Assembly: GCF_002776525.5 (NCBI RefSeq)
Contig: NC_045439.1
Span: 153,909,330-153,973,329, forward strand
DNA length: 64,000 nucleotides
Direction of reading: 5' to 3'
DNA from: Piliocolobus tephrosceles
Taxonomy: Eukaryota; Chordata; Mammalia; Primates; Cercopithecidae
Made by a program: the position numbers and the translations under genes. The notes under the pieces are model-generated. The model saw nothing but the letters and a program-made list of their open reading frames with translations. It had not been told where the DNA came from and ran no database searches. Shown in pieces: positions 1 to 11,742 of the stretch; the first letter of the stretch is position 1, and the number at the start of each line of letters is the position of its first letter.

Positions 1-175
1 TGGGGGGAGGAGAAGGAGGTGGGGGGAGGAGAAGGAGGTGGGGGGAGGAGAAGGAGGTGGGGGGAGGAGAAGGAGGTGGGGGGAGGAGAAGGAGGTGGGG
101 GGAGAAGGAGGTGGGGGGAGGAGAAGGAGGTGGGGGGAGGAGAAGGAGGTGGGGGGAGGAGAAGGAGGTGGGAGG
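1..175 (+). repeat. GA-rich minisatellite, 19-bp unit
   Basis: About nine tandem copies of the 19-base unit ggggggaggagaaggaggt. The sixth copy (about 97-112) lacks 3 bases and the last copies degenerate. The unit length is not a multiple of three, so all three forward frames give similar Gly/Glu/Arg/Trp repeats; these are not genes. The G-runs make G-quadruplex or triplex structure plausible (inference). Confidence 0.95.
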
Positions 176-366
176 GGGAGGAATGGGGGAGAAGGAGAAG
201 GAAAAGGAGGAGGGGGGAAAGGAGGAAGGAGGGGATGAAGAGGAGGAGGAGAAGAAGAAGGAAGAAGAAGGAAGAAGGAAAAAGAAGGGGGGAAGGGGAA
301 GAGAAGGGAAAGGAGGAAGAAGGGGAGGAGGTGGCTAAGGAGGAAGAGAAGAAGAAAAAGAAAAGA
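176..366 (+). repeat. Polypurine (GA-rich) low-complexity tract
   Basis: Continuation of the minisatellite as an almost uninterrupted G/A tract with only isolated pyrimidines (for example near 184, 235 and 332). With the minisatellite it makes about 365 bp of purine-biased strand. No coding evidence. Confidence 0.9.
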
Positions 367-1316
367 ATGCTGAGAATGCTGACTGCTTTATTTGAGGCTA
401 TAAAACATGGGAGGTTGGGAGGGATCTAGATAGGAGTCACTTCTGGCTTCTGTCTGGTCCCCCTTCCAAGAGAAGAGTAATGTTATACAATAATCCAGAA
501 TTCCATTGATATGTCATTGTCTCCATTACCCCCAGGTAATGGTGACTGATACAGATACAGGGGTCAGGTGGAGGAGGAACCTGTCTGGCCTGGTGGATAT
601 TTTGAAGGGAATGACAGATGCTACCAGAGATTATCAATTTCTTAACGTTATTCTTTACAACTGGGTTGCCCCTTCTCAGATTGCCTGCAGAAAGGCCACC
701 ATAATAGCAAAGATGGTGAGGGGCTAGAAAAAGGGGAAATGTGGATGCTTTCATGACTCATTCATAGAAATGAACTTCTTAGTTCATCCTGGATGACTGA
801 CACTAGCAAATATTTGATTATCAAACCTCTACCCCTGTAGGTGGGTTTTCATAGTATTTATTGCTCTTGAAGAGCACCAAAAAATTTCATTCCAAATCTG
901 ACATATTTTGAGATGACTGTTCGGAAAGCCTGCAAAGCTGTCTTTTGTGGGGGAAATTTGCATCTGCAGAGAATCTGCATTGATGCAGACGGGCTTTCTC
1001 TGGTGCTCTTCTCCCTTGTCTAGATGTAGGAAAGATTAAATGAGAGTCTGGCATCTTTAAAGGCCTGACAGAACCTTTTACCATCTATTCCTTCTGAAGG
1101 CTCTAAATCTCTGTGAGATTTCATTTGTTCACCAAGACTGTCTTTGCTAGCCAAGCCTCTTCTTCTCCCCCTCCCATAACCTGTTTTGCCCAGATGCAAG
1201 CTCCCATTCTTTCTGTAACCTCAAAGTGGTATAAAAGCAACCATTTGGCCATTTCTTTGAGTTTTTATATTCTGTATGACTTCCACACACGTGTGCATCA
1301 AATAAATTTTGCAGGA
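367..1316. other. Intergenic; LTR-like 3' half
   Basis: No gene is supported here. The part from about 890 to 1313 has the composition of an old solitary LTR, with a TATA-like ggtataaaag near 1228 and an AATAAA at about 1299 just before the Alu. I do not recognise the family and saw no coding remnant. The first half looks like unique sequence. Confidence 0.35.
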
Positions 1317-1604
1317 GACCGGGCCTGGTGGTTCACACCTGTAATCCCAGCACTATGGGAGGCTGAGGCGGGCTGACCACCTGAGGTCAGGAGTTTGAGA
1401 CCAGCCTGACTAACATGGCGAAACCCCGTCTCTACTAAAAATACAAAAAAAAAAAAAAAAATTAGCCCGGCATGGTGGCAGGCACCTGTAATCCCAGTTG
1501 CTCGGGAGGCTGAGGCAGGAGAATCGCTTGACCCGGGAGGCAGAGGATGCAGTGAGCCAAGATTGCGCCATTGTACTCCAGCCTGAGCAACAAGAGTGAA
1601 ACAC
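1317..1604 (+). mobile_element. Alu SINE
   Basis: Full-length dimeric Alu with the B-box region gttTgagaccagcctgac, a central A-run at about 1446-1460 and a right monomer ending near the CA/GT repeat. Confidence 0.95.
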
Positions 1605-1641
1605 ACTCTTGTGTGTGTGTGTCTCAAACACACACACATAT
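1605..1641. repeat. GT/CA dinucleotide pair forming an inverted repeat
   Basis: The Alu tail has turned into a (GT)n run followed by ctcaa and then a (CA)n run, so the two runs can pair as a short hairpin. Confidence 0.8.
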
Positions 1642-1756
1642 ACACAAAACTCCTTCTCCCCAAAGGCAAGGCAAGGGAGATTAATAAATGCGGTTGTACT
1701 TTCTCGATTCTGGTGAGAAAGCTGAAATCATCTGCTTAAAAAAAAGGGGGGGGGGG

Positions 1757-1865
1757 CTGGACACGGTGGCTCACTACTTGTAGTCCAATGGGAGGATCAC
1801 TTGAGGCCAGGAGTTCGAGACCAACCTGGGCAATATAGCGAGACCCTATCTACAAAAAAATAAAA
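1757..1865 (+). mobile_element. Alu left-monomer fragment (FLAM-like)
   Basis: Starts ggctggacacggtggctcac, contains the gagttcgagaccaacctggg segment and ends in an A-rich tail after one monomer. A G-run (about 1746-1756) precedes it. Confidence 0.85.
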
Positions 1866-2440
1866 TTTGGAAATGATGTATTTGTGTTGGAACCTCCGTG
1901 TTCTATACAAAAATATCCCAGTGCAGCTCCTTGGTCTCAGTAGGATGCATGAGCCTTCAACCTTCTCAGCCTGGGCTCAGAAAATTTCCTGGAGGAGATT
2001 AATCTGGAGTTTGGCTTAAAGGAGGAGCCAGTGGTGGCAAACGCTCTTGGTTATGAGAGGTCTCTCTTTCTTTCCCTGTCTTCCTTCAGCTCCCCTAACT
2101 GCCATTCACTGGGCAGAAGAAATAAAAGAAAGTGAACTTTGGCACATTCTTTCCTCAAGCAATGAGACTCTTATCCCTTTTGTCATGGCAGTGGATCTCA
2201 GAGTTCACCTAATTCTCTGGTCCCAGATCTCAAACGACGGCCTGAGGCTAAAGAGTTTGTTTCCTAGGGTAGCTTGGAGCTTGTGGGTGAGGGGAATTAC
2301 TACCGTGTCCTCGGCATTCACCCAGAGAGAGACCAGAGATCAGCAACCACTGCCTCTCCCCTGCCAGACCTTGTCGGGCTCATGGGAAGCACATGGGTCA
2401 GTGTACTAGGGATTCCTGGCGCCTCAAGGGTTCAAGCAAC
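1866..2440. other. Intergenic, LPCAT4 upstream region
   Basis: No gene or clear repeat seen. CpG content rises towards the LPCAT4 CpG island. Confidence 0.5.
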
Positions 2441-3144
2441 CCTCACACCAGCAAAGGCGGCCCTGCCTAGCACAGGCAGGACGCGGACGTGCAGAGTTGC
2501 GGGGCGCCATGCAGCCGCCAGAGGACGCAAGTGCCTCAAGTCCCCGCGCGATGGCGTCCCCCGGACCGGGAAGGAAAGGTGGTCCGCCTGCGAGCAGACG
2601 CGGACCCGGCCAAGGAGCCCACCGGGAGAGCCGGGCGCCGCCTCACCCCCGAGCCGTCGGGCTCCGCTTCCGGCCCACCTGTCCCTCCCTGCCTACCAAC
2701 CCAAGAGCCTCACCCAGATCTGCGCTCGCGGGGTGACCTCGACGCCCCGGCGGGGACCGAGGGCACTCTGAGCTCTGCGCCCAGCTCCAAGACCCACTCC
2801 GGCTCCAAGGCGGAGGCCAGGTCTTCAGAGAGGAACGACTGAGGAGCCAAAGCCTAGGGGTAACCCGCTTCAACCCTGGCAGCCGCGAAACAATGGCCTC
2901 AGGGGCTGCGGGCGCCGCGGCGGGCGCGGAGGAGCAGGGGCGCCCGGGCGCTGGAAGCCCCGCCCCTCGGCCGGCGCCCTGACAACGCGGGCGGGCTGGG
3001 CTGAGCCGCCCGCTCCCCGCCCCTCGGCCGCCTGCACCGGGCGGGGCCCGGGCCAGAGCGCCGCCGCCGCCGCTGCTGCAGCAGCAGCTGCTCTGCAGAG
3101 TGGTGGCCGGGGCCGGGGTGCCCTCCCTCCCACCTTCTCCCGCC
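2440..3144 (+). promoter_or_regulatory. LPCAT4: CpG-island promoter and 5'UTR of LPCAT4
   Basis: Dense CpG, GC boxes (gggcggggc near 3041) and no TATA box immediately before the LPCAT4 start codon. At about 3061-3100 there is a (CCG)n run followed by a CTG/CAG palindrome (gctgctgcagcagc) that would lie in the 5'UTR and can fold into a hairpin. The exact transcription start cannot be read from sequence. Confidence 0.75.
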
Positions 3145-6100
3145 ATGAGCCAGGGAAGTCCGGGGGACTGGGCCCCCCTCGAACCCACCCCCGGACCCCC
3201 AGCATCCCCCAACCCCTTCGTGCATGAGTTACATCTCTCCCGCCTCCAGAGGGTTAAGGTAATGTGTAGGGAGAGGGCGTCGGAAGGACCCGTGGGGATA
3301 GAAAATGGGGCCGTTTGAGCCCTGGCAAAGGTGGGCTTGGGGATCCACGAGAAGGAGATGGCTGAGAGGCTTGCGGAGCTGGAGTCCGAGGGTGCGCACG
3401 TGGGGGCTGCTGCGGGTGGGCAAGGAGCCCTGGAGAGGACGCTGCGGGCTTGTGCGATAGACAAGCTCGAAGGTGTGGAAGAACCGAGTAGGTGGGGATG
3501 GAGGACTGCAGGGGACCCTAGGGTTGGAGAGATGAAGGACGCTGGGGAATGCGGATTACATTCTGCAGAGCCTGATGGCTAGGATGGAGTTAGAGGCTAC
3601 GGGAAGCCGGGGGTGGGGGCGGGGGCGTGCCGAGTGTTCCTCCGAGGCATGACTTAGAGGGAAGACGTTTCGGGGCCGGGAGCCTGCGACCTTGTGCCCT
3701 TTCCTACACTCCCTCGTCCCACTCCCTCCAACCCCCTCCACCCCGCACTGCAGCACCTCCCGGTGGGGGCTGGGAGGCTGAGAGGGAGGTCGGCTACAGG
3801 AAGTGGAGGGCCGCGCCAGCCTAGGGGAACTGGGAGGTGGTGTGGGGAGGGAGTGTCCAAGGTTTCTGCTGTCATCACCTCCTCGGAGGCAGGCTCCAGG
3901 GGCTAGGTTTGTTTACCTGCTTCTTCCCCAAGGCAGCCTATGGAGTCACCCTGGTTCCTGGCAAGCTCTCCCATGCGGAGTGAGGCCGAGCTCCTGTCTT
4001 CCGTATCCCCCAGTGCTGTAGGATTGCTGTTGAGCAGTGTTAGAAACTGACCTCGGGCCTGAAAACTGGACCTCTCGCTGTTTACAACCCTCTGCCTCCT
4101 AGGCCCAAAGTGGGAAGATCTGTGCACCTGGTTTCTGTTGGGCATAGGAGCTATTTATGGAATAAGATGTGGGGGAGGAGGACCTATCTCTAACCTACTG
4201 TACATCAAGCACAGCGCCCTGCACTTTCGCATGCATTCTTATTAAATCCTCTAACTGCTAGATGCGTTTTATGACGTTCGGTTTTATAAGTGGGGTAGGG
4301 AACAACTGAAAGACAGGAAGTAAGGCCCTTGATGCCATTAATCTTTTATCCTCTTGCCCTCATTGGTATCTTCATCCCACCTTGGGTCCCAGTCCCCTCT
4401 CCTGTTCCCACACCACCTGTCACATGCAAGGGATGATGGCTGTTTGCTCCTGCGTCTGTCCTTTGTGGGAGAGGGATGCTGTGGAGGGAGCATATCCAAG
4501 CTCTAAAGTGGCATTCTTTCCCACCCTTTGCAGTTCTGCCTCCTGGGGGCATTGTTGGCCCCCATCCGAGTGCTTCTGGCCTTTATCGTCCTCTTTCTCC
4601 TCTGGCCCTTTGCCTGGCTGCAAGTGGCCGGTCTTAGTGAGGAGCAGCTTCAGGAGCCAATTACTGGATGGAGGAAGTAAGTGGGGGATCAGCCCCCAGA
4701 GACCCTACTTCTCTTCCCTGCTGTCTATTCTGCTCCCTCTTTGAGAAGAAAAGGCAGGATTCTGAAACTGTTCTGTCTAGCTTGGGTAGATGAGATGAGT
4801 CAGCCAAGCTCAGACGTGGTTCCCAGATGTCACCTCTAAGTAATGTGCCCTGATATGTCCCAAAGTGGCCAGAGACCTTGGCCCCTTGGTCACATCCTAT
4901 TTAAGGGTAAAAGAGGGGTGCCCTACTTTCCCGGTGCCTGAACCTGGGGGCGGGTGAGGGTTAGAACCACTGCTTCCGCTGATACCCAGCCTTGCCCTGG
5001 CAGGACTGTGTGCCACAATGGGGTGCTAGGCCTGAGCCGCCTGCTCTTTTTCCTGCTGGGCTTCCTCCGGATTCGGGTTCGCGGCCAGCGAGCCTCTCGC
5101 CTTCAAGCCCCTGTCCTTGTTGCTGCCCCACACTCCACTTTCTTTGACCCCATTGTTCTGCTGCCCTGTGACCTGCCCAAAGTTGTGTCCCGAGCTGAGA
5201 ACCTTTCCGTTCCTGTCATTGGAGGTGAGAGAGTTCAAAGCAGGTGAAGGGGCAGGGTGACAACTCTGGGCAAAAAAAGTCAGGAATGAAGACACTGGAG
5301 AGAACTGGCCTCAGAGTGGGGAGGGACTCTTGGCAAGTGAAATATAAATTAATACGATTAGTCAACCAGTCTTAGATTCTGAGGGCTGGGACAGAGAGGT
5401 GTTGGAGGGAGTTCTGGTCAGTGCTCTAAAAGGACAACTACTATAAAGGGATTGTCCCAGGGCAAAGAGATAACAGGCCAGGCGCGGTGCCTCACGCCTG
5501 TAATCCCAGCACTTTGGGAGGCCGAGGCGGGCGGATCACCTGAGGTCGGGAGTTCGAGACCAGCCGGACCAACATGGAGAAACCCCCGCCTCTACTAAAA
5601 ATACAAAAAAATTAGCCAGGCGTGGTGGCCCATGCTTGTAATCCCCGCTCCTCGGGAGGCTGAGGCAGGAGAATCGCTTGAACCCAGGAGGCGGAGATCA
5701 GCCATTGCACTCCAGCCTAGGCAACAAAAGCGAAACTGTGTCAAACAAAACAAAACAGAAAAAAGAGAGAGAGCAGAAACCTCTCACACTGTTGAGGAAG
5801 TGGAGGCTGCAGATGTTACTGCCCCTGGGTAGGAATGAAGTGATTCCTCTTTGTATCCTTCCCAACCCCAGCCCTTCTTCGGTTCAACCAAGCCATCCTA
5901 GTATCCCGGCATGACCCGGCTTCTCGCCGCAGAGTGGTGGAGGAGGTCCGAAGGCGGGCCACCTCAGGAGGCAAGTGGCCGCAGGTGGGTAAGGGTCTCA
6001 AGACCATCTTCTCACTTGCCATGTGCTCCTCAACAGGCTTCCGTTTCCTCTCTCCTCCGTCTTCTTCAGCCTTCTTCACCTCATGCTGCTCTTTTCCCCC

Positions 6101-9100
6101 AGGTGCTATTCTTTCCCGAGGGCACCTGTTCCAACAAGAAGGCTTTGCTTAAGTTCAAACCAGGTGAATACAATGGTAATGGGTGATGGGCTGTAGGAAA
6201 AAGAAGTTCCAGATTTGGGGAGGGACTCTGAAGTAACCCAGAAAGTGGAAGGGTGGGAGGGATGGGAGAGGAAGGGAGACAGGGGGCCTCCCAGCTAATG
6301 CTGACAAGTTGGGGAGTCAGAGAGAAAATTATCCATGAGTGGAGCTAAGCCGTGTCTCATTTGAGAACTGTCCCAGCCCTCCATACCTCATGCCCTCTGG
6401 CTACTTCTGTGTACTAACCTCTGCCTTGTGGGGGTGGGGGTGGAAATGGGATTTAGGAGCCTTCATCGCAGGGGTGCCTGTGCAGCCTGTCCTCATCCGC
6501 TACCCCAACAGTCTGGTGAGTCTTAGTCCAAGAAAGAGTGGAAAGGGGGAGCACAAATCCACCGCAAATGGAAATAAGTGAAAACTGTTGGTGCTATGAT
6601 GGGATGTGCACTGGGGGTGTGACCAGAGGTGGGATCAGGCCCTCTGCTCGAAGGTGATTGGCCAGTTCCAGGGGGGAAAAAGTAATGCTCTTATGCCCTT
6701 ACCTCTGTTTCTCCCATAGGACACCACCAGCTGGGCATGGAGGGGCCCTGGAGTGTGAGTTCTGGTATTTTGGGGGTGAGGGTGGGGAGCAGGGTCCAGC
6801 AGAGAATTCCTGACCCATCTTCCAATCTCCAGACAAGGTGAATGGCCCTTCTTCATCTGAGGACTGAGGGAACTCTAGAGGAGATACCACTTGCCCCCTG
6901 AGGTCCCCATATAATCTGGCTGTGCTTAAATTAGCTATCCCGCCTAAATTGTTCCTGCTGTAATTATGGCCCCTATGCACTTATTTTCCCATGTTTCTGT
7001 GATTTTCTCCCTCGTTTATCCCTTCTTGAGAACCCTCACCATCAGGCATGCCTCTTGCCTTTTTCTTCCATTACTCAAACCTCGCCTTGCCTACAGTTCT
7101 TCCTCTGGCATATCCATGCAGCTCTGCTCTCTTTCTCTACCGCGTTTCTGGCCCTTCCTTGTGTCTCCCAACTGCATATTCACCCACCTGACTGTATGTC
7201 TAGGAGTCCGTCCCTATATCCACAGGCAGAACTTTTCCCACTCCCCACCTGGGTTGGGGAAGGAGAGTGGGGTGTGGGAGCCGGGGAAGGAGCGCATAGT
7301 TAGAGATTGGTGAGCGTCGGAATCTCTCTGCTCTTAGACTCCAAGTCCTCTGGCTCACAGCCTCTCAGCCCTGCAGCATTGTGGATGTGGAGGTATGGCT
7401 CCCATGGGTGGGGTGGGCGAGTGTACATCTCACACTCCTGAAACCTTGGGAAAGGAGGGTGGGAGTGGTCACACCCCACTCTGAGGTTCTGATAAGAATT
7501 GTGTGTGTCTGTGTTTCAGTTCCTTCCTGTGTATCACCCCAGCCCTGAGGAGAGCAGGGACCCCACCCTCTATGCCAACAATGTTCAGAGGGTCATGGCA
7601 CAGTGAGTGCCCCACAAAGCATTTCCTGGAGCAGTTGCGCAGGGCAAAGGAGCCAGGGGGGGGGGGGGGGGTCGAGGTTTTCAGGCATTGACTGTGGAGC
7701 AGGCAGTGGGAAGGGCTGTTGAACAGCCGAGACAGAGGAGGGAAGATTTAAAGGGGCCTGATCCACTCCTCCAGTCAACTTGCCAGGGTCAGGAACCCCC
7801 TTAGAAGTTTCTCTGCTTCCTTCCCCTCCATCCCATCCCTTTTCATCCTGTAGGGCTCTGGGCATTCCAGCCACCGAATGTGAGTTCGTAGGGAGCTTGC
7901 CTGTGATTGTGGTGGGCCGGCTGAAGGTGGCGTTGGAGCCACAGCTCTGGGAACTGGGAAAAGTGCTTCGGAAGGCTGGGTAAGTGGTTTTGAAAATGAA
8001 GGTGTGAGCAGTGTCACAGAGAGAGAGAGAGGGAAAGACAGAGAATAAGAAGGGGAGAAATGAGAAGCAGGAAGGAAAACCTTAAAAATGAAAACATCTG
8101 GAAAGAAAGATAATGGAGTAAATAAAAGGAAGCAGGGAATAAATGGAAGGATATGTAATAACGCAGGTGAAACAAGTAAGAAGGGTTCTCAAGGGACTAT
8201 GAGTCAGTACATCTTAGAAACTAACAGCAGCTGAACCTGTACTGGTGGAACGCTTGGTATTGGGGCTGAAGTCCTGCTCGATGGTGTGTCCAGAAGGAAA
8301 CTGAGACAGCTCTCTGCCTTCAACAATTCCATTGTAGGCTGTCCCCTGGCTATGTGGACGCTGGGGCAGAGCCAGGCCGGAGTCGAATGATCAGCCAGGA
8401 AGAGTTTGCCAGGCAACTACAGCTCTCTGATCCTCAGACGGTGGCTGGTGCCTTTGGCTACTTCCAGCAGGTAAAGGAGCTGGAACAAAGAGCAGAGCAG
8501 AATCGAGGCTTCCCTCCAGGCTGACATGTTCCTAGTGGCCGTATCAGTCACTCACAGTTCGGAGTCCTCAGTGCGTGTTCTAACAGCTGTTGTTAGATGG
8601 CCATCCCCTGAAATCCACTGAAGATTCATTTTTTAATCAAGCATTAAGAGCAGTGTTATCATCATTATGAGGACGAACAAGGTAGAAATAATCAGTGAGG
8701 ACTATAAATTTCCGAAACCACTTGAGGGAGTGGCAAAGGTGGGGAATCATAAGACCTTGTGGGACACTGGGTGAGGGTCTTTGAAGAAGAGCCATGAAGG
8801 TTACGTGGGAAGATGACACGTAGAAACAACAACACTGGACAGTTAGATGGTTGAGAGCTTGAGACCCAGATATATCTGTAGGACTTGGGCAGATTATTTT
8901 AAATATCCTATAGCTTCTCTAGAGGAATTTTCTCAAGATTCTTAACAAGCCATGTATTTCTCAAGATTTAACCAAGTTCCCCGGTCAACTTACAAAAGTC
9001 CTAAAAGATTCTTAATGCTTATGAACAACCAACAATGGTCCCAAGGAGCTTTTTGATGTGAGATGCAGAATGTGATCCTCAACATCCTCTGAAGGGACAG

Positions 9101-10697
9101 AGTGACCACATGCCTAGATTCCTTAGATTGAGGCAGACTGTCCCTGAAAAGAGCTTCCCCCACTTGGCCTGTAGCAGAGCAGAAACAAAAATTCAGATGC
9201 CGTGGTCTCCCATGGAGCTGGTACAGCAGGCATGCTCCTTGCGTTTTTCGTAAGAAATTATGCCTGTGACCCCCTTTCAATCTGTTGGACCAGTTCTTCT
9301 GCATAGGCTGAGTCAGAACCAGTTTGTCTAGCCTGGGGACCAGAACTGCCATCTGCTGGCATGTCAGAAACTTCATGGCAGCTTCAGCGTTCCTGAGGGA
9401 TTCCCTTACATTCCTAGGAGAGTCCTTTGTGGGAGGGCTTTGTCACCAGGTGACCTGAGAGAAATTCCAACAATCCTAAAGAGTTTGGGGCTCCCAGTTC
9501 TGAGGGGAGCAATCACAGGGATCACCCCTATTACTTGCTGAGAAGTGGGAGGAGTCAAAATCCAAAGAGCAGGAAGAGGGGTGCAGGGTCTCCGCATTGC
9601 CCTGGTTTCTTTTTCACTCCAGGATACCAAGGGTTTGGTGGACTTCCGAGATGTGGCCCTTGCGCTAGCAGCTCTGGATGGCGGCAGGAGCCTGGAAGAG
9701 CTGACTCGTCTGGCCTTTGAGGTACTGGGGGGTGGCGGGGGGGTGTGCTTAGTGGCTATGCTCACCCCACTCCAGGAGGCCTGTTTTGGTATGCTGTTCC
9801 CAGCAGCTTCTAGATAGTAGGCACTTGGTATCCAACCGAGTACCACAGTGCCTAAAACTGTAGACCCCCAGCCTCTATGCTGAGGCCTAGCTGGGAACGA
9901 GAAGAAGGACGAAGGAAAAAGCTATAAAGTCTACAGTTCTGCAGAAAGGGCACTGAGGGGCAGGGAAGGCTTGTGCACCACCCTTTTGGAAGAGGAGGAG
10001 CCTGTCAGGCCAGTCTGTGGGGCAGGGTGAGGCCATGGCACGAGGAGAGAACTTGACTCACATCCTTTCTCTCCCAAGCTCTTTGCTGAAGAGCAAGCAG
10101 AGGGGCCCAACCGCCTGCTATGCAAAGACGGCTTCAGCACCATCCTGCACCTGCTGCTGGGTTCACCCCGCTCTGCCGCCGCAGCTTTGCATGCTGAGCT
10201 GTGCCAGGCAGGACCCAGCCGAGGCCTGTCCCTCTGTGAGTCTCTGCCTTCTCAGCCCCACACGGGCACTTGGGGCACCGCCAGCATCCAGGAAAGCGCT
10301 GGGCTGGGAGGGAACAAGGGTTAGTGACCAGCGCTGGAGATCAGAACCTGTGAGAAGTGAGGCTGGGAAGAACAGGCTGGAAAGGAAGAGAGGACATAAA
10401 CCTGGATTTGAGAAGTTAAACACAGTAGAGGGACAAGATGTTTTAGTTCTGAGAAAAGAGCCGGGGGATTCTCTTCTCGTTCTTACATCTTTTCACTTTC
10501 CCACATCTCTTATTTGTCCAGGTCAGTTCCAGAACTTCTCCCTCCATGACCCACTCTATGGGAAGCTCTTCAGCACCTACCTGCGCCCCCCACACACCTC
10601 TCGAGGCACCTCCCAGACACCAAAGGCCTCATCCCCAGGCAGCCCCACTGCTCTGGCCAACGGGACTGTGCAGGCACCCAAGCAGAAGGGAGACTGA
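3145..10697 (+). CDS. LPCAT4: Lysophospholipid acyltransferase LPCAT4 (AGPAT7/LPEAT2), complete, 14 exons
   Basis: Coding exons: 3145-3258, 4534-4676, 5004-5224, 5872-5984, 6103-6163, 6457-6515, 6720-6754, 7338-7392, 7520-7602, 7854-7979, 8338-8470, 9623-9721, 10079-10235, 10522-10697. All introns are GT-AG, the frame stays open, and the 1,575 nt give 524 residues, the length of human LPCAT4. The protein is an ER-membrane enzyme that transfers acyl groups from acyl-CoA to lysophosphatidylethanolamine and other lysophospholipids (Lands-cycle remodelling; family knowledge). Visible features: hydrophobic membrane segments at about 40-66 and 94-108; the catalytic HX4D box HSTFFD at 129-134 in exon 3; the PlsC-family motif FPEGTC at 201-206 in exon 5. 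The C-terminal part (exons 10-13) corresponds to the region that is EF-hand-like in LPCAT1/2, but no intact EF-hand loop is obvious. The start ATG begins MSQGSPGDWAPL, as in primate LPCAT4. It is convergent with NUTM1. Confidence 0.97.
4195..4320 (+). repeat. MIR-like SINE fragment in LPCAT4 intron 1
   Basis: The tail of this stretch, with the pattern caagcacagcgccctgcact followed by a decayed MIR body, resembles an ancient MIR. Divergence is high. Confidence 0.5.
5476..5768 (+). mobile_element. Alu SINE (LPCAT4 intron 3)
   Basis: Complete Alu start (ggccaggcgcggtg), two monomers and an A-rich tail with caaaacaaaac. Confidence 0.95.
7656..7671 (+). repeat. LPCAT4: Homopolymer G run (16 G) in LPCAT4 intron 9
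   Basis: Sixteen consecutive G about 55 bp downstream of the exon 9 donor on the sense strand. Such runs are length-unstable and often miscounted in assemblies. Confidence 0.9.
8018..8180 (+). repeat. Purine-rich low-complexity stretch in LPCAT4 intron 10
   Basis: GA-rich sequence starting with a short (GA)n run. No coding evidence. Confidence 0.6.
8471..9622. other. LPCAT4 intron 11, no gene seen
   Basis: The longest LPCAT4 intron with no clear Alu. It may hold an old unrecognised repeat around 9000-9400. Minus-strand open frames here have no family similarity that I recognise. Confidence 0.5.
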
Positions 10698-10912
10698 GCG
10701 CCTCAGCCTCTCGCCCCCTCCTCCTCAGGGCAGTGCCAGGGGTCTCCCCTGTGCCTCAGCCCCATCTCTGCTCCTGTTTGAATTTTGTTATTGTTGTTTG
10801 GTTTTTTTTTTTTTTTTAAGTTGATTTTAATTTTTTGTTTGGTTGATTTTTTTTTTTTTGTAAAAAACTATTTTATATATAAATATAAATCTATATCTAT
10901 TAAAAAAAAAAA
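10698..10912 (+). terminator. LPCAT4: LPCAT4 3'UTR and polyadenylation region
   Basis: After the TGA at 10695-10697 comes a C-rich then T-rich 3'UTR, a TATA/AAATATAAAT stretch, and an ATTAAA signal at about 10897 inside ctattaaaaaaaaaaagg. I place the mRNA end near 10912; the exact cleavage site is inferred. Confidence 0.6.
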
Positions 10913-11441
10913 GGAAGTCCAGTCACATTGATGTTATCATTACTTGGGAAGGAAAGGGATGAATGGTTGTAGGACGTCTGTTGGAAGATCCCGAAGGTTT
11001 CCAAGGTTCGTCCTCTTGGCCATAGCTGGATGAATCTTCCTCACTATCAGATGGACAGGGCTCCTTCCTGTACAGAAATCATACTGAGGTTCCATATCCT
11101 CCCTCCTGCTGTCATCTCCTGTATGTACATTTTAACAGACTTCTTCGCGAACCTCTTTTCAGCGCATTCCCTCTTGTTCTGTCCTCATTAGAGATTAAAA
11201 AATAGCTTGCTACCATTCCATATTTAATAATCCTACTGAGACTTGATTCCATTGCCCCTAGTGGAAGCAAGGAGCTGTGTCAGTAAGGAACCAGCCTCCT
11301 CCCTGCAGGTCAGACCAGCCACACGGGAGGGTCTCTCTGCCACAGGATGAGTAAGGACACTGAAGTCCTTTCTGTCCAGCCTCTTTTCAAGGAAGAAAAC
11401 AAGACCCCCTGGAGACACAATTATGGACAATTAGGAAATTA
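10913..11441. other. Intergenic between convergent LPCAT4 and NUTM1
   Basis: No gene or RNA seen. An Alu follows directly. Confidence 0.5.
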
Positions 11442-11742
11442 GGCCGGGCGTGGTAGCTCATGCCTGTAATCCCAGCACTTTGGGAGGTTGGGGCAGGCAG
11501 ATGGCTTGAGCCCAGGAGTTCAAGACCAGCCTGGATGATGTGGTAAAACCCCAGCTCTAAAAAAACAGAAAAATTAGCTGGACATGCTGATGCACACCTG
11601 TAGTCCCAGCTACTTGGGGGGCTAAGATGGGAGGATTGTCTAAGCCCAGGAGGTTGAGGTTGCAATGAGCCATCACTACGCCACTGCACTCTGTAGTTTA
11701 GGCTACAGAACGAGACCGTGTCTCAAAAAAAGAAGAAAATTA
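11442..11742 (+). mobile_element. Alu SINE
   Basis: Starts ggccgggcgtggtagctcat; two monomers; tail aaaaaaagaagaaaat. Confidence 0.95.

Noticed and set aside
1..175. Possible CRISPR-like array
   Set aside because: Units are directly contiguous 19-mers without spacers, in a primate genome; a minisatellite.
19..429. Gly/Glu/Arg-rich open frames in the first 430 bp
   Set aside because: They are translations of the 19-bp minisatellite and purine tract in several frames; composition only.
1298..1669. Many short frames with Alu-type peptides (for example LPSSWDYR)
   Set aside because: Translations of Alu elements, which recur through the window; not genes.
2274..2842. Overlapping open frames upstream of LPCAT4
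   Set aside because: CpG-island sequence with few stop codons; no family similarity and no consistent splice structure.
2643..3464. 273-codon antisense frame across LPCAT4 exon 1
   Set aside because: GC-rich shadow of the CpG island and LPCAT4 first exon; low-complexity Ala/Pro/Arg content.
9406..9846. 146-codon minus-strand frame over LPCAT4 exon 12
   Set aside because: Antisense shadow of a coding exon plus intron.
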